Shown in pieces: positions 1 to 10,103 of a DNA stretch of 35,737 nucleotides. Origin of the DNA: Planctomycetota bacterium (GTDB lineage: Bacteria > Planctomycetota > UBA1135 > UBA2386); NCBI GenBank assembly GCA_020848735.1, contig JADLHO010000060.1, forward strand, positions 1-35,737, read 5' to 3'. Under the pieces are notes generated by a model. It made no database searches. It was not told where the DNA came from and saw only the letters and a program-made list of their open reading frames with translations. Numbering within the stretch: position 1 is the first letter of the stretch; every line of letters starts with the position of its first letter. The position numbers and the translations under genes were made by a program.

Positions 1-3000
1 CTCGAGCGCGGCTCGCCGGCCGAGATGCTCGCGCGACTCGAGGACTTCGTCGGGGGTGCCCGCTTCCTGTGCGGACACAACGTGCTCTGGCACGACCTTC
101 CCTGGTTGGCGCGCCTGGGACCGGGCTCGCCGCTGCTTCGCATGCCGGTGCTCGACTCCTTGCTGCTCTCCCCGCTGTCGAAGCCGAACCGGCCCTACCA
201 CGCCCTGGTGAAGGACTACAAGCTCGAGCGGGACGCGCGCAATGACCCGCGGGCCGACGCGGAACTCGCGCGTCGCGTGCTGCGCGATGCGGTCGCGGAG
301 TTCGCCGCGATGCCGAGCGGACTGCGCGAGCTGATGGCCACGTGCCTGAGCCCCCGCCTGGCCGCGCGCGAGTCCGCGGGAGCGGCGCGCGTTGCCGTTG
401 CCGAGCCCCGACTCGCGTATGCCCGCGCCGGCCCCGACGCCGCGCCGCGCGACGCCGACGAGCCCGCCCCCGAGCCCCGCAGCGACGACCACGGTGGTCA
501 CGCGACGCTCTTCCTCGAGCTGGGTGTGAGGCCCTGCGACGACGTCGGCCTGCAGGCGCGCCTCGCCGTGCTCTGGCAGGAGCGCGTCTGCACGCGCAGT
601 CTCACCGGATTGGTCGCGCGTCATCGCGCGGCGGGCCGCGAGCCGATCGAGCTCGCCTATGCCGCGGCGTGGCTGAGTGCCGCCGACGGCGACTCGGTGT
701 TGCCGGCCTGGGTGCGGCGCACGTTTCCCGGCGTGCGCGCCTTGCTCGCCACGCTGCGCGACGCCGACTGCGGGGATCCGTCGTGTGTCTGGTGCGCGAA
801 CGAGCACGCCGCGCAGGCGCAGCTCCGGCGCTGGTTCGGCTACGAGGCCTTCCGCGCGCAGCCGGCGGCCGCCGACGGCGCGAGCCTGCAACAGCGCATC
901 GTCGAATGCGGGCTGCGCGGGGGATCCCTGCTCGGGATCCTGCCGACGGGCGGCGGCAAGTCGCTCTGCTTCCAGCTTCCGGCGATCGCGCGCCACCGTC
1001 GCACCGGAGCGCTCACGGTCGTCCTCTCGCCCTTGCAGGCGCTCATGAAGGACCAGGTCGAGAACCTGGAGAAGAAGACGGGCCATCGCTTCGCGGTCGC
1101 GATCAACGGCCTGCTCACGCCGCCGGAACGGCACGACGCGATGGAACGCGTGCGCGATGGGCGCGCGGCGATCCTCTACCTCTCGCCCGAGCAGCTCCGC
1201 AGTCCGAGCTGCGCCAGGCTGCTCGCGCAGCGCGAGATCGCCGCCTTCGTCTTCGACGAGGCCCATTGTCTCGCGAAATGGGGGCACGACTTCCGGCCCG
1301 ACTACCTCTATGCCTCGCGCTTCATCCGCGAGCAGATGGCGGACGACGCTGCGCCCACGCCGCCGATCGCCTGCCTCACGGCGACGGCGCGCCGCGAGGT
1401 CCGCGACGAGATCGTGCAGCACTTCCGCGATGCCCTCGGTCTCGAGCTCGAGCTCTTCGAGGGCGGGGTCGCGCGCGACAACCTCGAGTTCCGCGTCGAG
1501 CTCCTGAGGCCGTCGCAGAAGGACGAGCGCCTCTTCGAGCTGGTGGGCGATCAGCTCGCGGTCGATCCGGGCGGCGCGGTGATCGTCTATTGCGCCCGGC
1601 GCCGCACGGCCGACGACGCGGCGGCGGCGCTCGATCGCTTCGGGATCGAGGCGCTCGCCTATCACGCGGGGCTCGACGCCGCCGAGCGCAAGGCGCGGCA
1701 GGACCGCTTCGTGCGCGGCGAGGTGCGCGTCGTCTGCGCGACCAATGCGTTCGGCATGGGCATCGACAAGGACGACGTGCGGCTCGTCGTCCACCTCTCG
1801 ATGCCGGGCAGCCTCGAGAACTACCTCCAGGAGGCGGGTCGCGCGGGGCGCGATGGCGCACCGGCGCGCTGCGTGCTCCTCCACGACCAGGACGACGTGG
1901 AGGAGCAGTTCCGGCTGATCGCGCTCTCGCGCCTGGAGATGCGCGACCTCACGGAGCTGTGGAAGGCATTGCATCGGAAGGGGCGCGGCGGGTCCGCAAG
2001 CGTCGTCGTGACCGCCGGCGAGCTCCTGCGCGACGAGGAGACGAAGACGAGCTTCGCCGCCGACGAGCGCAACGCCGCGACGCGCGTGGGGACGGCGCTG
2101 GCCTGGCTCGAGCGACAGGGCTTCCTCGAGCGCAATGAGAACCTCACCAGCGCGGTTGCGGCGCGCGCCACGGTGCGCGACCTCGCCGAGGCGCGCGCGC
2201 GGATCGCACAGGCCCGGCTCACCGCGCCCGAGGCCGCGCTCTGGGAGGCGATCTGCGGCCAGATCCTGCGGTCGCCACCCGATCGCCCCATCGACGCCGA
2301 CCGGATCGCCGGTCTGCCGCAGTTCGCCGCGTGGGAAGCGAGTGCCGGCGCCGAGCTCCCGGCCTCGCGCGCTTCGAGCGCGAAGGTCCTGCGCGTGCTC
2401 CGCAGGATGGCGAGCGCGGGGCTCGTGAACACGAGCACCAATCTCACGGCCTTCGTGCGCGACCGGGTCAAGGAACCTTCGCGGGAGCGCCTGCAACGCG
2501 CTGTCGCGCTGGAGACGGCGCTGCTCGCCTTGCTGCGCGATCAGGCGCCCGATGCCGAGCTCGCCGAGGCGGGCGGGCAGCGGCCCTGGCAGACGCTGAC
2601 GCTCCGTCGCGTGAACCAGGCGCTCCTCGACGCCGGGCAGCCGAGCGACGTGGAGGCCCTGCGGCGTTGCATCCGCGCCCTCGACCACGAGTCGTTCGAG
2701 TTGCGCGCACGGCGCCGCGAACAGCTCGAGCTCCGTCTCAGGCGGAGCTGGCGCGAGGCGCTCGAGGCGACCGAGCGCGGCCGGGGCGTCGCGAGCTGCG
2801 TCTTCGCGGCGATCACGGCGCGCATCGACCGCGCGAAGGCGGCGTCTGCCTCGCAGCTCGTCGAGTTCACGTATGAACAGCTCGAGAGGGCGATCGCCGA
2901 CGAGCTCTTCCTCCGCGACGCGTTGCGGGACGCGCAATCCGCGATCGAGCGTGCCTTGCTCTGGCTGCACGAGCAGCAGGTGATCGTCCTGCAGGGTGGA

Positions 3001-5166
3001 CTCTCGGTCTTCCGCCGCGCGATGACCATCGAGCTGCACGGGCCCGCTTCGCGTCGCGTGACCAACAAGGACTTCGCGCCGCTGGTCGAGCATTACCGGT
3101 GTCAGCAGGAAGGCGTGCACGTCGCCGCGCGCTATGCGGAGACCGGCGCCGTGGAGATGCCCGCGGCCCAGCGCTTCGTGGCCGAGTACTTCAGCCGCCC
3201 CAACCACGAGTTCCTGCGCGCGCACTTCGCCGGCGAGAGCGCGGCGCTGGCACGCCCCACGAGCCCGCAATCCCATGCACGGATCGTCGAGTCGCTCGAC
3301 GCGGCCCAGCGCGCCATCGTGGAGGCGTCTCCCGAGCGGAACCTGCTCGTGCTCGCGGGGCCGGGCTCGGGCAAGACCCGCGTCGTCGTGCATCGCTGCG
3401 TCTGGCTGCTGCGCGTCGCGCGCGCGCCGGCGGACTCGCTCCTCCTGCTCTGCTTCAATCGCGCCACCGCGCACGAACTGCGGCGGCGGCTCCAGGCACT
3501 CGTGGGCGACGAGGCCCGCGGCGTGACCATCGCCACCTACCACGGCTTCGCGGCGCGGCTCTGCGGTCGCTCGTTCGCCGCACGGCGCGGAGGCGAGCCG
3601 ATCACGGCGGAGCTGCTGCGCACGTTGATCGGCGATGCCGTGCGTCTCCTCTGCGGGGAGACCCCCCTCTACGGCCTCGAGCCGGACGAACAGCGCGACG
3701 CGTTGCTGCGCGGCTTCCGCCACATCCTGGTCGACGAGTATCAGGACATCGACGAGGAGCAGTACCGCCTGATCGCGGCGATCGCCGGCCGCGGGCGCTC
3801 CGAGGACGAGACGGTGTGCCTGCTCGCCGTCGGCGATGACGACCAGGCCATCTACGGCTTCCGCGGTGCGAACGTGGCGTTCCTGCGCCGCTTCGAGACC
3901 GATTACAAGGCGGAGCGCCGCGAGCTGCTGGTGAACCATCGCTCGACGCCCGCGATCGTCGGCGTTGCCGACCGGCTCATCGCGGCCAATCGGGACCGGC
4001 TGAAACTGGCACCCATCCGCGCGGCGCGCGATGCGGCGGAGGGCGATGCGCCCGTGGCGGTCCACGTGCTCGAATGCGCGCGGGAGCTCGCGCGGGTGGC
4101 GATGGCGCGCGCCGTCGCCGAGGAGCTCGCGCGTCGCCTCGACGGGCGCCGCGCGGGACCGCGCGAGTTCGCCGTGCTGGCCCTCGACCACGCGACCCTC
4201 TTGGCAGTGCGCGCCGCGGCGGAAGAGCTGGGCATCGAGCTGCGCATCGAGCTCGAGCACGCGTTCGCGCCGCAGGCGCTCCGCGAGGTGGTCGCTCTGC
4301 TCGAGGCGCTCCGCGCGCGTCCCGCAGAGGCCGGTCCGCTCGACGCCGTGGCCCTGCGTGCCATGCAGCGCGGTCTCGCCGCCGCCCTGCCGCCGTCACC
4401 GTGGTGGGAGCCGATCGCGGAGCTCGTCGAGGCCTGCTGCGACGAGCTGCTCGGCGAGGGCCGCGCCTCGGCCGCGGCCGTGAGCGAGTTCCTCGGCGAG
4501 GCGCTCGCGGAGGAGCGCCGCAAGCAGAGCCTCGGCCGCGGCGTCGAGCTGCGCACGGTCCACGGCGCGAAGGGCCTGGAGTTCGACGAGGTGCTCCTCT
4601 GCGAGTCGCCGCTGAAGCGGACGGCGGATGCGGCCGAACTCGAAGAGCGCCGTCGCCTCGTCTATGTCGGCATGACGCGCGCGCGGCGTTCGCTCACGGT
4701 CTTCCTGCGGGCGGATCTGCGCGGTGCGCATTTCGCGCCGCTCGACGGCGAGGGGATCGCGCGCCGGACGCTGCAGGTCACCAGAGCGGTTGAGGCATTG
4801 CCCTCCGCGCTCGGCACCATGCTCTCGCTCGAAGACCACAATCTCGGCTTCGCGGGGACCCGCGCGCCGAGCGATCCGGTGCATTCCGAACTCCGCGCCC
4901 TCGCGCCGGGCAGCGTGCTCCGCGTCGTCGACCACGCACCGCGCCTGCGCCTGCTCGCGCCGAGCGGCCGGCCGGTCGGCGAGCTCTCGAAGAAGGCGAG
5001 CGAGCTGTGGCGCGCGCGGCTGGGCCTCGTGCGCGGCGCGCGCGTCATCGCCATGCTCTCCCGGACGCGCGAGCAGAGTCCCATCGAGTACCGCGGCCGC
5101 CTCCGCGTCGAGCGCTGGGAGCTGCCGCTCGTGGAGCTGATCTGGATGGGGGAGCCAGATGACTAG
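1..5166 (+). CDS. Exonuclease-RecQ-UvrD fusion helicase (5' end missing)
   Basis: The frame is open to the left edge, so the start lies upstream; residues here count from the ATG at 25. The N-terminus is the end of a DEDD 3'-5' exonuclease: GHN...D at 17-24 fits Exo II and NDPRADAE at 73-80 fits Exo III, with Exo I outside the window. A CxxC-like segment (near 780-795) precedes a RecQ-type SF2 helicase: Walker A with K312, DEAH at 411-414, GMGIDK, and QEAGRAGRDG. A winged-helix-like linker follows. The last third is a UvrD/PcrA-type SF1 helicase: GPGSGKT with K1117, VDEYQD around 1237, GDDDQAIYGFRGA around 1270, TVHGAKGLEF, and VYVGMTRAR. Such proteins are annotated as RecQ-family helicases and presumably act in DNA repair or recombination in the cytoplasm. 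All visible helicase motifs are intact. Only the domain assignment is firm; the pathway is inferred. Confidence 0.93.
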   Translation, partial: LERGSPAEMLARLEDFVGGARFLCGHNVLWHDLPWLARLGPGSPLLRMPVLDSLLLSPLSKPNRPYHALVKDYKLERDARNDPRADAELARRVLRDAVAEFAAMPSGLRELMATCLSPRLAARESAGAARVAVAEPRLAYARAGPDAAPRDADEPAPEPRSDDHGGHATLFLELGVRPCDDVGLQARLAVLWQERVCTRSLTGLVARHRAAGREPIELAYAAAWLSAADGDSVLPAWVRRTFPGVRALLATLRDADCGDPSCVWCANEHAAQAQLRRWFGYEAFRAQPAAADGASLQQRIVECGLRGGSLLGILPTGGGKSLCFQLPAIARHRRTGALTVVLSPLQALMKDQVENLEKKTGHRFAVAINGLLTPPERHDAMERVRDGRAAILYLSPEQLRSPSCARLLAQREIAAFVFDEAHCLAKWGHDFRPDYLYASRFIREQMADDAAPTPPIACLTATARREVRDEIVQHFRDALGLELELFEGGVARDNLEFRVELLRPSQKDERLFELVGDQLAVDPGGAVIVYCARRRTADDAAAALDRFGIEALAYHAGLDAAERKARQDRFVRGEVRVVCATNAFGMGIDKDDVRLVVHLSMPGSLENYLQEAGRAGRDGAPARCVLLHDQDDVEEQFRLIALSRLEMRDLTELWKALHRKGRGGSASVVVTAGELLRDEETKTSFAADERNAATRVGTALAWLERQGFLERNENLTSAVAARATVRDLAEARARIAQARLTAPEAALWEAICGQILRSPPDRPIDADRIAGLPQFAAWEASAGAELPASRASSAKVLRVLRRMASAGLVNTSTNLTAFVRDRVKEPSRERLQRAVALETALLALLRDQAPDAELAEAGGQRPWQTLTLRRVNQALLDAGQPSDVEALRRCIRALDHESFELRARRREQLELRLRRSWREALEATERGRGVASCVFAAITARIDRAKAASASQLVEFTYEQLERAIADELFLRDALRDAQSAIERALLWLHEQQVIVLQGGLSVFRRAMTIELHGPASRRVTNKDFAPLVEHYRCQQEGVHVAARYAETGAVEMPAAQRFVAEYFSRPNHEFLRAHFAGESAALARPTSPQSHARIVESLDAAQRAIVEASPERNLLVLAGPGSGKTRVVVHRCVWLLRVARAPADSLLLLCFNRATAHELRRRLQALVGDEARGVTIATYHGFAARLCGRSFAARRGGEPITAELLRTLIGDAVRLLCGETPLYGLEPDEQRDALLRGFRHILVDEYQDIDEEQYRLIAAIAGRGRSEDETVCLLAVGDDDQAIYGFRGANVAFLRRFETDYKAERRELLVNHRSTPAIVGVADRLIAANRDRLKLAPIRAARDAAEGDAPVAVHVLECARELARVAMARAVAEELARRLDGRRAGPREFAVLALDHATLLAVRAAAEELGIELRIELEHAFAPQALREVVALLEALRARPAEAGPLDAVALRAMQRGLAAALPPSPWWEPIAELVEACCDELLGEGRASAAAVSEFLGEALAEERRKQSLGRGVELRTVHGAKGLEFDEVLLCESPLKRTADAAELEERRRLVYVGMTRARRSLTVFLRADLRGAHFAPLDGEGIARRTLQVTRAVEALPSALGTMLSLEDHNLGFAGTRAPSDPVHSELRALAPGSVLRVVDHAPRLRLLAPSGRPVGELSKKASELWRARLGLVRGARVIAMLSRTREQSPIEYRGRLRVERWELPLVELIWMGEPDD

Positions 5167-5452
5167 GGCGAAGGGCGCGGCAGAACAGTGCCCGGTCGGG
5201 ACAGGGGAGTCGGACGCAGTTCCTTCACGTGCCGTCCGGACCGCTGACGATCGTGAGCGACAACCCGGCGCAGCGCGCTGGACCGCGCCCCCGCGCCGCC
5301 CGTAGCGTGCTCGCCCCGCAGCCATGGCATGGGCCGTCTCGCGACGTCTCCTCCCCTGGTCGACTCCGCTCTCCGCGACGGGCCCCGGGCGGTCCGATAA
5401 GGTCCGGTGTCGTCGCGTCCGCCGTCGAACACCACAGCGAAAGCCCCGTCCG

Positions 5453-6181
5453 TTGCTCTACGACCTCGAACAGATCCGCAGCTACTACAAGAAGCTGATC
5501 GCGGGCAAGGACGCCGACTACTACGAGCGCTTCGACCAGTTCATGCTCGACAAGCGCCCGGAGGTCCGCGAGCTCGTCGCGAAGGCCTTCGACCGGATGC
5601 TCCCGCAGGACGGCGGGCGCCTGCTCGACGTCGGCTGCGGCACCTGCTTCTACTTCCCGCTGCTGAGCAAGCACGCCCGGGAGATCGTCGGCGTCGACGT
5701 CTGCATCCCGATGATCGAGCAGGCGCGCGAGCTGATCGCGGCGAAGGGCCTGAGCAACTGCTCGGTGCTCGAGCACAGCGCGCTCGATCTGCCCTTCGAA
5801 GCCGGCAGCTTCGACACCGTGCACAGCTGGGACTTCCTCCACCACGTGCCCGACCTGCACAAGGCCATCGCCGAGATCGCGCGCGTGTTGAAGCCGGGCG
5901 GGCGCTACGTCGCGACGGAGCCGAACCTGCTGAACCCGTCGATCTTCTGGTACCACCTGCGGCGCCGCGTGGAGTGGGGGCTCTTCAGCAAGAACCAGTT
6001 CCGCATCCCGCGCATCCTGCGCCGGTACTTCGACGTGAAGGTCCGCTACGACAACACGATCATCAGCTTCCTGAACGAGCGGACCTTCGGACTCTGGCGC
6101 ACGATCGACCGCTTCACCTCGGTCTGGCCGTTCCGCCCGCTCTCGTTCCGCTACGTCGTCGAATGCACGAAGAAGGCGTGA
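5453..6181 (+). CDS. Class I SAM-dependent methyltransferase
   Basis: A 242-residue methyltransferase with a Rossmann fold. Motif I is LLDVGCGTC at 57-65, the acidic end of strand beta2 is GVDVC near 80-84, and FDTVHSWDFLHHVP followed by LKPGGR gives the usual post-I and motif II/III pattern of the Methyltransf_11/UbiE-like group. No membrane segment is visible. I chose TTG at 5453 because residues read from the upstream in-frame ATG at 5324 are an Arg/Pro/Ser-rich stretch that looks non-coding; 5324 remains the alternative. The stop overlaps the start of the following YfhO-like gene, so the two are probably co-translated. The acceptor is unknown; a lipid, sugar or small molecule linked to envelope synthesis would fit the partner gene. 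Confidence 0.85.
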   Translation: MLYDLEQIRSYYKKLIAGKDADYYERFDQFMLDKRPEVRELVAKAFDRMLPQDGGRLLDVGCGTCFYFPLLSKHAREIVGVDVCIPMIEQARELIAAKGLSNCSVLEHSALDLPFEAGSFDTVHSWDFLHHVPDLHKAIAEIARVLKPGGRYVATEPNLLNPSIFWYHLRRRVEWGLFSKNQFRIPRILRRYFDVKVRYDNTIISFLNERTFGLWRTIDRFTSVWPFRPLSFRYVVECTKKA

Positions 6182-8409
6182 CGGCGAGCACCCCGGTCGT
6201 CGCGGTGCCGGAGCTCGTGCGCGCGCGGCGCAGGGCGCTCGGCGTGGTCGCCGTGTGCTACGCGGCCCTGATCGCGCTGCTCTTCTTCGACTCGTTCTTC
6301 GGCGGCAAGGTCCTCGTCCAGCTCGACGCGCTCTACCGCTTCGAGCCCTGGCGATCGCTCCGGCCCGAGCACGTGCCTGCGAACGAGCTGCTGCTCGACC
6401 AGAGCATCGTGATGCTGCCGTGGAACGACTTCGCGGCGGAGGAGCTGCGCCGCGGCGAGCTGCCGCTCTGGTCGCCCTACGGCTACGCGGGCCTGCCGCT
6501 CGTCGGTGCATGTCAGCCCGCGATCTACTGGCCGCTGCACTGGATCTACTACGCGTTCCCGTCGCTCCACACCTACGTGTGGCTCGGTGGGCTCGAGCTG
6601 CTGCTCACCGGCGTCTTCGGCTTCCTCTTCCTGCGACGACTCGCGCTCTCGAACGCCGCCGCGGCGCTCGGCGGGCTCGCGTTCATGCTCTCGGGCTTCC
6701 AGGTGCTCTGGCTCGGCCACCCGAAGTCGAACGTGGCGATGCTCGTGCCGGCGATGCTCTGGGCCGTCGAGCGCGCGGCGGCGCGACGGCGCCCCGGTGA
6801 CCACGCCCTGTTCGGCGTCTTCGTCGCGCTTCAGCTCGTCGCGGGCCACGTGCAGACCTCGATGCACGCGTCCGCGTTCGTCGCCGCCTGGATCGCGTTC
6901 CGCACCTTCGTGCCGGTGACCAATCCGGCGCTCGGCTGGCGTGGGCTGCGCGGCCTCGCGGTCGCCGCGGCCCTCGGCGCCGTGATGGCGCTGCCGCAGC
7001 TCGCGCCCGTGCTCGAGTACGTCGCGGCGAGCCAGGCGCGCACCGAGCTCGCGCGCAGCGACCTCACGGCGCAGTTCTCCGCGTTCGACGCGGCGTCGCT
7101 GCTCGCGATGCCCTTCCGCTTCGGCGCGCCCCACACGCACGACTGGACGGGCCCGAGCGGCCCGAACCTCAACTTCAACGAGCTCGGGGGCGGCTACGTC
7201 GGTCGCCTCGCACTCCTGCTCGCGCTGGCGGCGCTGGCCGGACTCGGCTGGCGCAAGGGCGCGCGCGCGCGCACCGTCTTCTTCGGGATCGCCACGCTGG
7301 TCGCGGCGGGAGTCGCGTGGCAGGTCGAGCCCTTCTGGACGCTCGCGCGCGCGGTGCCCGGCTTCGCGCAGACGAAGCTCCTGCGGGCGCTCCTGTTCGT
7401 CGCGTTCGGACTCGCCGTGCTCGCGGCCTTCGGTCTCGAGGCGATCCTCGCGCGGGTGCGCAAGGGGCGGGCCGTCGTGGGGGCGGCGGCGTGCGCGATC
7501 GTGGCCGTGGAGCTGCTCGCCTTCGGCCATGGCTTCAACCCGCAGATCGAGCCCTCGCTCTGCCTCCCGGCGACGAAGACGACCGACTTCCTGCGCGCGC
7601 AGGGTCCCACGTGGCGCACGCTCGGGCTCGACAACTCGGCGTTGATGCCGAATGCGAACACCTTCTACCGCGTGCCGATGTTGTCGGGCTACGACTCGGT
7701 GGAGTACCGCGAGGTCACCGAGCTCGTGTTGCGCGCCACCACGAAGCAGCCCGACTTCGCCTTCGTGTCGCGCATCGCGGCCTTCGACAACATCGACGCG
7801 CTGCCGATGCTCTGTCTCTTCGGCGTGCGTTGGATCCTCTCGGCCGGACCGCTGCCGCCGCCGTTGAAGCTCGCCGCGGACACCGAGCTCGACGTCTGGG
7901 AGAACCCGCTCGCCTTGCCCAAGGCCTTCGCGGCCACGGCGCTCGAGTTGATCGAGGACCGCCAGGCGCGCATCGATCGCATCGCGAGCGGCGCCTTCGA
8001 CCCGCGCCACGCCGTGCTCGAGGAGGACAGCGCGGCGGCCGCTCGCTGGCGGGCCGCGCGCGAAGGCGGCGCGAGTGCCGCCCCGCTCGTCGAGGTCCTG
8101 CGCTACGAGCCCCGCGAGATCGAGCTGCGCGTGCGCAGCGCGCGCCCCGAGCTCATCGTCGTGAACGATGCCTGGGCCCCCGGCTGGCACGCGCACGCGC
8201 GCGGCCCGAACGGCGAGAAGGAGCTCGTCGTCGATCGCGTCGACCACGCGCTGCGCGGCCTCTGGGTGGAGCCCGGCGAGCACACGATCGTGATGCGCTA
8301 CGACCCGGCCTCGACCTATGCCGGTCTCGCACTCGCGGCGCTCGCGGCGCTCGGCCTGCTGATGCTCGCCTCGCGCGCGCCGACGCGGGAGAGTCTCGAG
8401 CGCCTGTGA
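6163..8409 (+). CDS. YfhO-like polytopic membrane protein
   Basis: About 748 residues with many hydrophobic segments: one near residues 25-45, then several between about 120 and 450. The first extracytoplasmic loop carries the layout typical of YfhO/GT-C-like proteins: LPWNDFAAEELRRGELPLW, then SPYGYAGLPL and a Gln-Pro-x-Ile-Tyr-Trp-Pro stretch. The soluble C-terminal part ends with NDAWAPGWHA and a late membrane helix, as in YfhO relatives. In Gram-positive bacteria YfhO is implicated in glycosylating lipoteichoic acid; by analogy this may be a polyprenyl-phosphate-sugar-dependent glycosyltransferase or flippase partner, which is inference. The start is ATG 6163, overlapping the methyltransferase by 19 bases; GTG 6178 (a GTGA overlap) is equally possible. 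Confidence 0.82.
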   Translation: MHEEGVTASTPVVAVPELVRARRRALGVVAVCYAALIALLFFDSFFGGKVLVQLDALYRFEPWRSLRPEHVPANELLLDQSIVMLPWNDFAAEELRRGELPLWSPYGYAGLPLVGACQPAIYWPLHWIYYAFPSLHTYVWLGGLELLLTGVFGFLFLRRLALSNAAAALGGLAFMLSGFQVLWLGHPKSNVAMLVPAMLWAVERAAARRRPGDHALFGVFVALQLVAGHVQTSMHASAFVAAWIAFRTFVPVTNPALGWRGLRGLAVAAALGAVMALPQLAPVLEYVAASQARTELARSDLTAQFSAFDAASLLAMPFRFGAPHTHDWTGPSGPNLNFNELGGGYVGRLALLLALAALAGLGWRKGARARTVFFGIATLVAAGVAWQVEPFWTLARAVPGFAQTKLLRALLFVAFGLAVLAAFGLEAILARVRKGRAVVGAAACAIVAVELLAFGHGFNPQIEPSLCLPATKTTDFLRAQGPTWRTLGLDNSALMPNANTFYRVPMLSGYDSVEYREVTELVLRATTKQPDFAFVSRIAAFDNIDALPMLCLFGVRWILSAGPLPPPLKLAADTELDVWENPLALPKAFAATALELIEDRQARIDRIASGAFDPRHAVLEEDSAAAARWRAAREGGASAAPLVEVLRYEPREIELRVRSARPELIVVNDAWAPGWHAHARGPNGEKELVVDRVDHALRGLWVEPGEHTIVMRYDPASTYAGLALAALAALGLLMLASRAPTRESLERL

Positions 8410-8421
8410 GCGAGCGCTCGC
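8410..8421. terminator. Palindrome between convergent genes
   Basis: A perfect 12-base palindrome (GCGAGCGCTCGC) begins directly after the YfhO-like gene stop and lies in the 45-base gap before the end of the convergent subtilase gene. It could form a short bidirectional hairpin. No T-tract follows on either side, so the assignment is weak. Confidence 0.28.
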
Positions 8422-8454
8422 GGCGCGCGCACGAGGCAACCGGCCGGGCGGTCC

Positions 8455-10056
8455 TCACTCCACCTTCGCCGCCCTCGCCGCAGCGACCGCCGCGTCCGCC
8501 TGCAGGAGCCCTTCGCCGTAGGTCGTGTCGCGGCCCGCGTCGCCGAGGTCGAGGCAGCTCGACTCCATCAGCGACTTGATGCGCCAGGGGGTGAGCTCGG
8601 GGTTCGCGCTCAGCATGAGGGCCGCGATGCCGGCCGCATGGGGGCCGGCGAACGAGTTGCCACGCGGACCGACGATGAGGCCGAAGCCCTTGCCGTCGTC
8701 CCAGCGGACCTCGAGGCGGCGATCGTCGTCGAAGCTCGTCCAGTGCCAGACGGGGAAGACGCCGAAGCAACCCGTCACGTCGGGCTTCGCCAGCGGTGCA
8801 TCCGGCGGGTGATCGTGGAAGAAGGGGACCTCGTCCCAGGTGCAGGGACCGCGGCTGCTCTGCGGTGCGGCGAGTCCGGACTCGACGATGCCCGCCGCGG
8901 CGATGACGCAGGGGATGTCCTTCGGCAGCGCGATCTGACGACCCGGCGGCGAGCTGCGACCGAAGTTGCCCGCGCCGCCGACCGCGACGACACCGCAGGC
9001 GGCGAGGTGCTCGTGCGCCGTGCGGAAGACGCCGCGGTACGAGCCGAGCTCGACGTCGACCCACATGTAGCTGAGCGAGAGCACGTCGGCGCCCATGAGT
9101 GCCGCGTACTCGTAGGCGCGGAGATGGCCCATGCCGCGCAGCACCATCACCTGCGCGCGAGGGGCCACGCCCGTGATCGTGCGCGGTTCGCCGTAGGGAC
9201 GGCCGACGGCGATGCCGGCGCACATGGTGCCGTGCGAACGCGCGCCGTCGCCGACGACGAAGCGCGTGTCGCCCACGAAGTCCCAGCCGAAGAGATCGTC
9301 GACGTAGCCGTTGCCGTCCTCGTCCTTGCCGTCGAGGGTCTCCTTCGGGTTGCGCCAGAGCGCGTCGAGCAGCGGCGGTGCCGCGCAGAGTCCGGTGTCG
9401 TGCAACGCGATGACGATGCCGGTACCGGTGGCCCCCTCGCGCCACGCGTGCTCCGCGCGCACGCGTTGCAGGTTCCAGGGGATCTCGACGCCGTCGAGCG
9501 TGAGCTCGCCTTCCGGGCTGCGGGCCGCGACGTGTGCGAGCGCCGTCGCCTCGTCGATCGCGCGCTCCTCGAGCCAGCGCTCGCGGCGCTCCCCGTTGCG
9601 GTGCTGGACGAAGCCGGGCTGGGACTGGAGGTGCACGAAGGCCACCGCGTCCAGCTCGACGAGCGCGCGCACGGCCTGCGGCGTCGCCTCGCACGCGAAG
9701 CCGTTGACGATCCAGAAGCGACGGAGTTCGGCGAGCTGACCCTGCTCGAGGAGCGTGTCGATCCGATCGCGGACGAGCGCGAAGGACGCGTCGGCGCGCG
9801 TGCGCAGCTCGGCGAGCGTCGTGGCGCGCAGCGCGCTGCGCGGACTCGTGCCGCGCTCTTCGCACCAGCTCTCGAACGCGCCGCCGCGCGCGAAGAGCTG
9901 ATCGGTCATGCGCACGAAGACGGGCTGCGCGGCATCGCCCTCGAGCAGGACGACATCGCAGCGCGGCGGAGCCGCCTCGGCCTCCGCATCCTGCGCCGCG
10001 GCCGCGGCGACGAGACCGAGGGACAGGAGAGCGGTGAGGACGGCGGGGCGTCGCAT
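8455..10056 (-). CDS. Secreted subtilisin-like S8 serine protease
   Basis: 533 residues starting at ATG 10056, where a classic signal peptide begins (MRRPAV, a Leu/Ala core, then AAAAAQ). The frame stays open far upstream, but that stretch is Arg/Ala-rich shadow sequence of the neighbouring hydrolase. The catalytic triad is visible: D220 in HDTGL, H275 in SHGTM, and S468 in GNSFAGPHAAG; an oxyanion Asn is in GGAGNFG. The segment GKDEDGNGYVDD after the Asp motif is the calcium-loop-like insert common in environmental subtilases. The region before about residue 200 probably forms a propeptide. It is presumably exported to the periplasm or outside to degrade protein. It lies last in a minus-strand run behind the hydrolase (47-base gap) and the beta-helix protein. 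Confidence 0.92.
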   Translation of the reverse strand: MRRPAVLTALLSLGLVAAAAAQDAEAEAAPPRCDVVLLEGDAAQPVFVRMTDQLFARGGAFESWCEERGTSPRSALRATTLAELRTRADASFALVRDRIDTLLEQGQLAELRRFWIVNGFACEATPQAVRALVELDAVAFVHLQSQPGFVQHRNGERRERWLEERAIDEATALAHVAARSPEGELTLDGVEIPWNLQRVRAEHAWREGATGTGIVIALHDTGLCAAPPLLDALWRNPKETLDGKDEDGNGYVDDLFGWDFVGDTRFVVGDGARSHGTMCAGIAVGRPYGEPRTITGVAPRAQVMVLRGMGHLRAYEYAALMGADVLSLSYMWVDVELGSYRGVFRTAHEHLAACGVVAVGGAGNFGRSSPPGRQIALPKDIPCVIAAAGIVESGLAAPQSSRGPCTWDEVPFFHDHPPDAPLAKPDVTGCFGVFPVWHWTSFDDDRRLEVRWDDGKGFGLIVGPRGNSFAGPHAAGIAALMLSANPELTPWRIKSLMESSCLDLGDAGRDTTYGEGLLQADAAVAAARAAKVE

Positions 10057-10103
10057 CCCGCCAGCATGATCGCCGGGCGCACGGGTCGCCAGCGCGCGTG
10101 CCC

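Noticed and set aside
5167..5452. 286-base gap checked for a small gene, RNA or terminator
   Set aside because: No convincing ribosome binding site, hairpin with tract or conserved peptide was found; only short direct repeats of GGTCCG at 5391 and 5401.
6151..8439. Long minus-strand open frame opposite the YfhO-like gene
   Set aside because: Composition is Arg/Glu/His/Ala-rich without structure, while the plus strand encodes membrane helices and family motifs.
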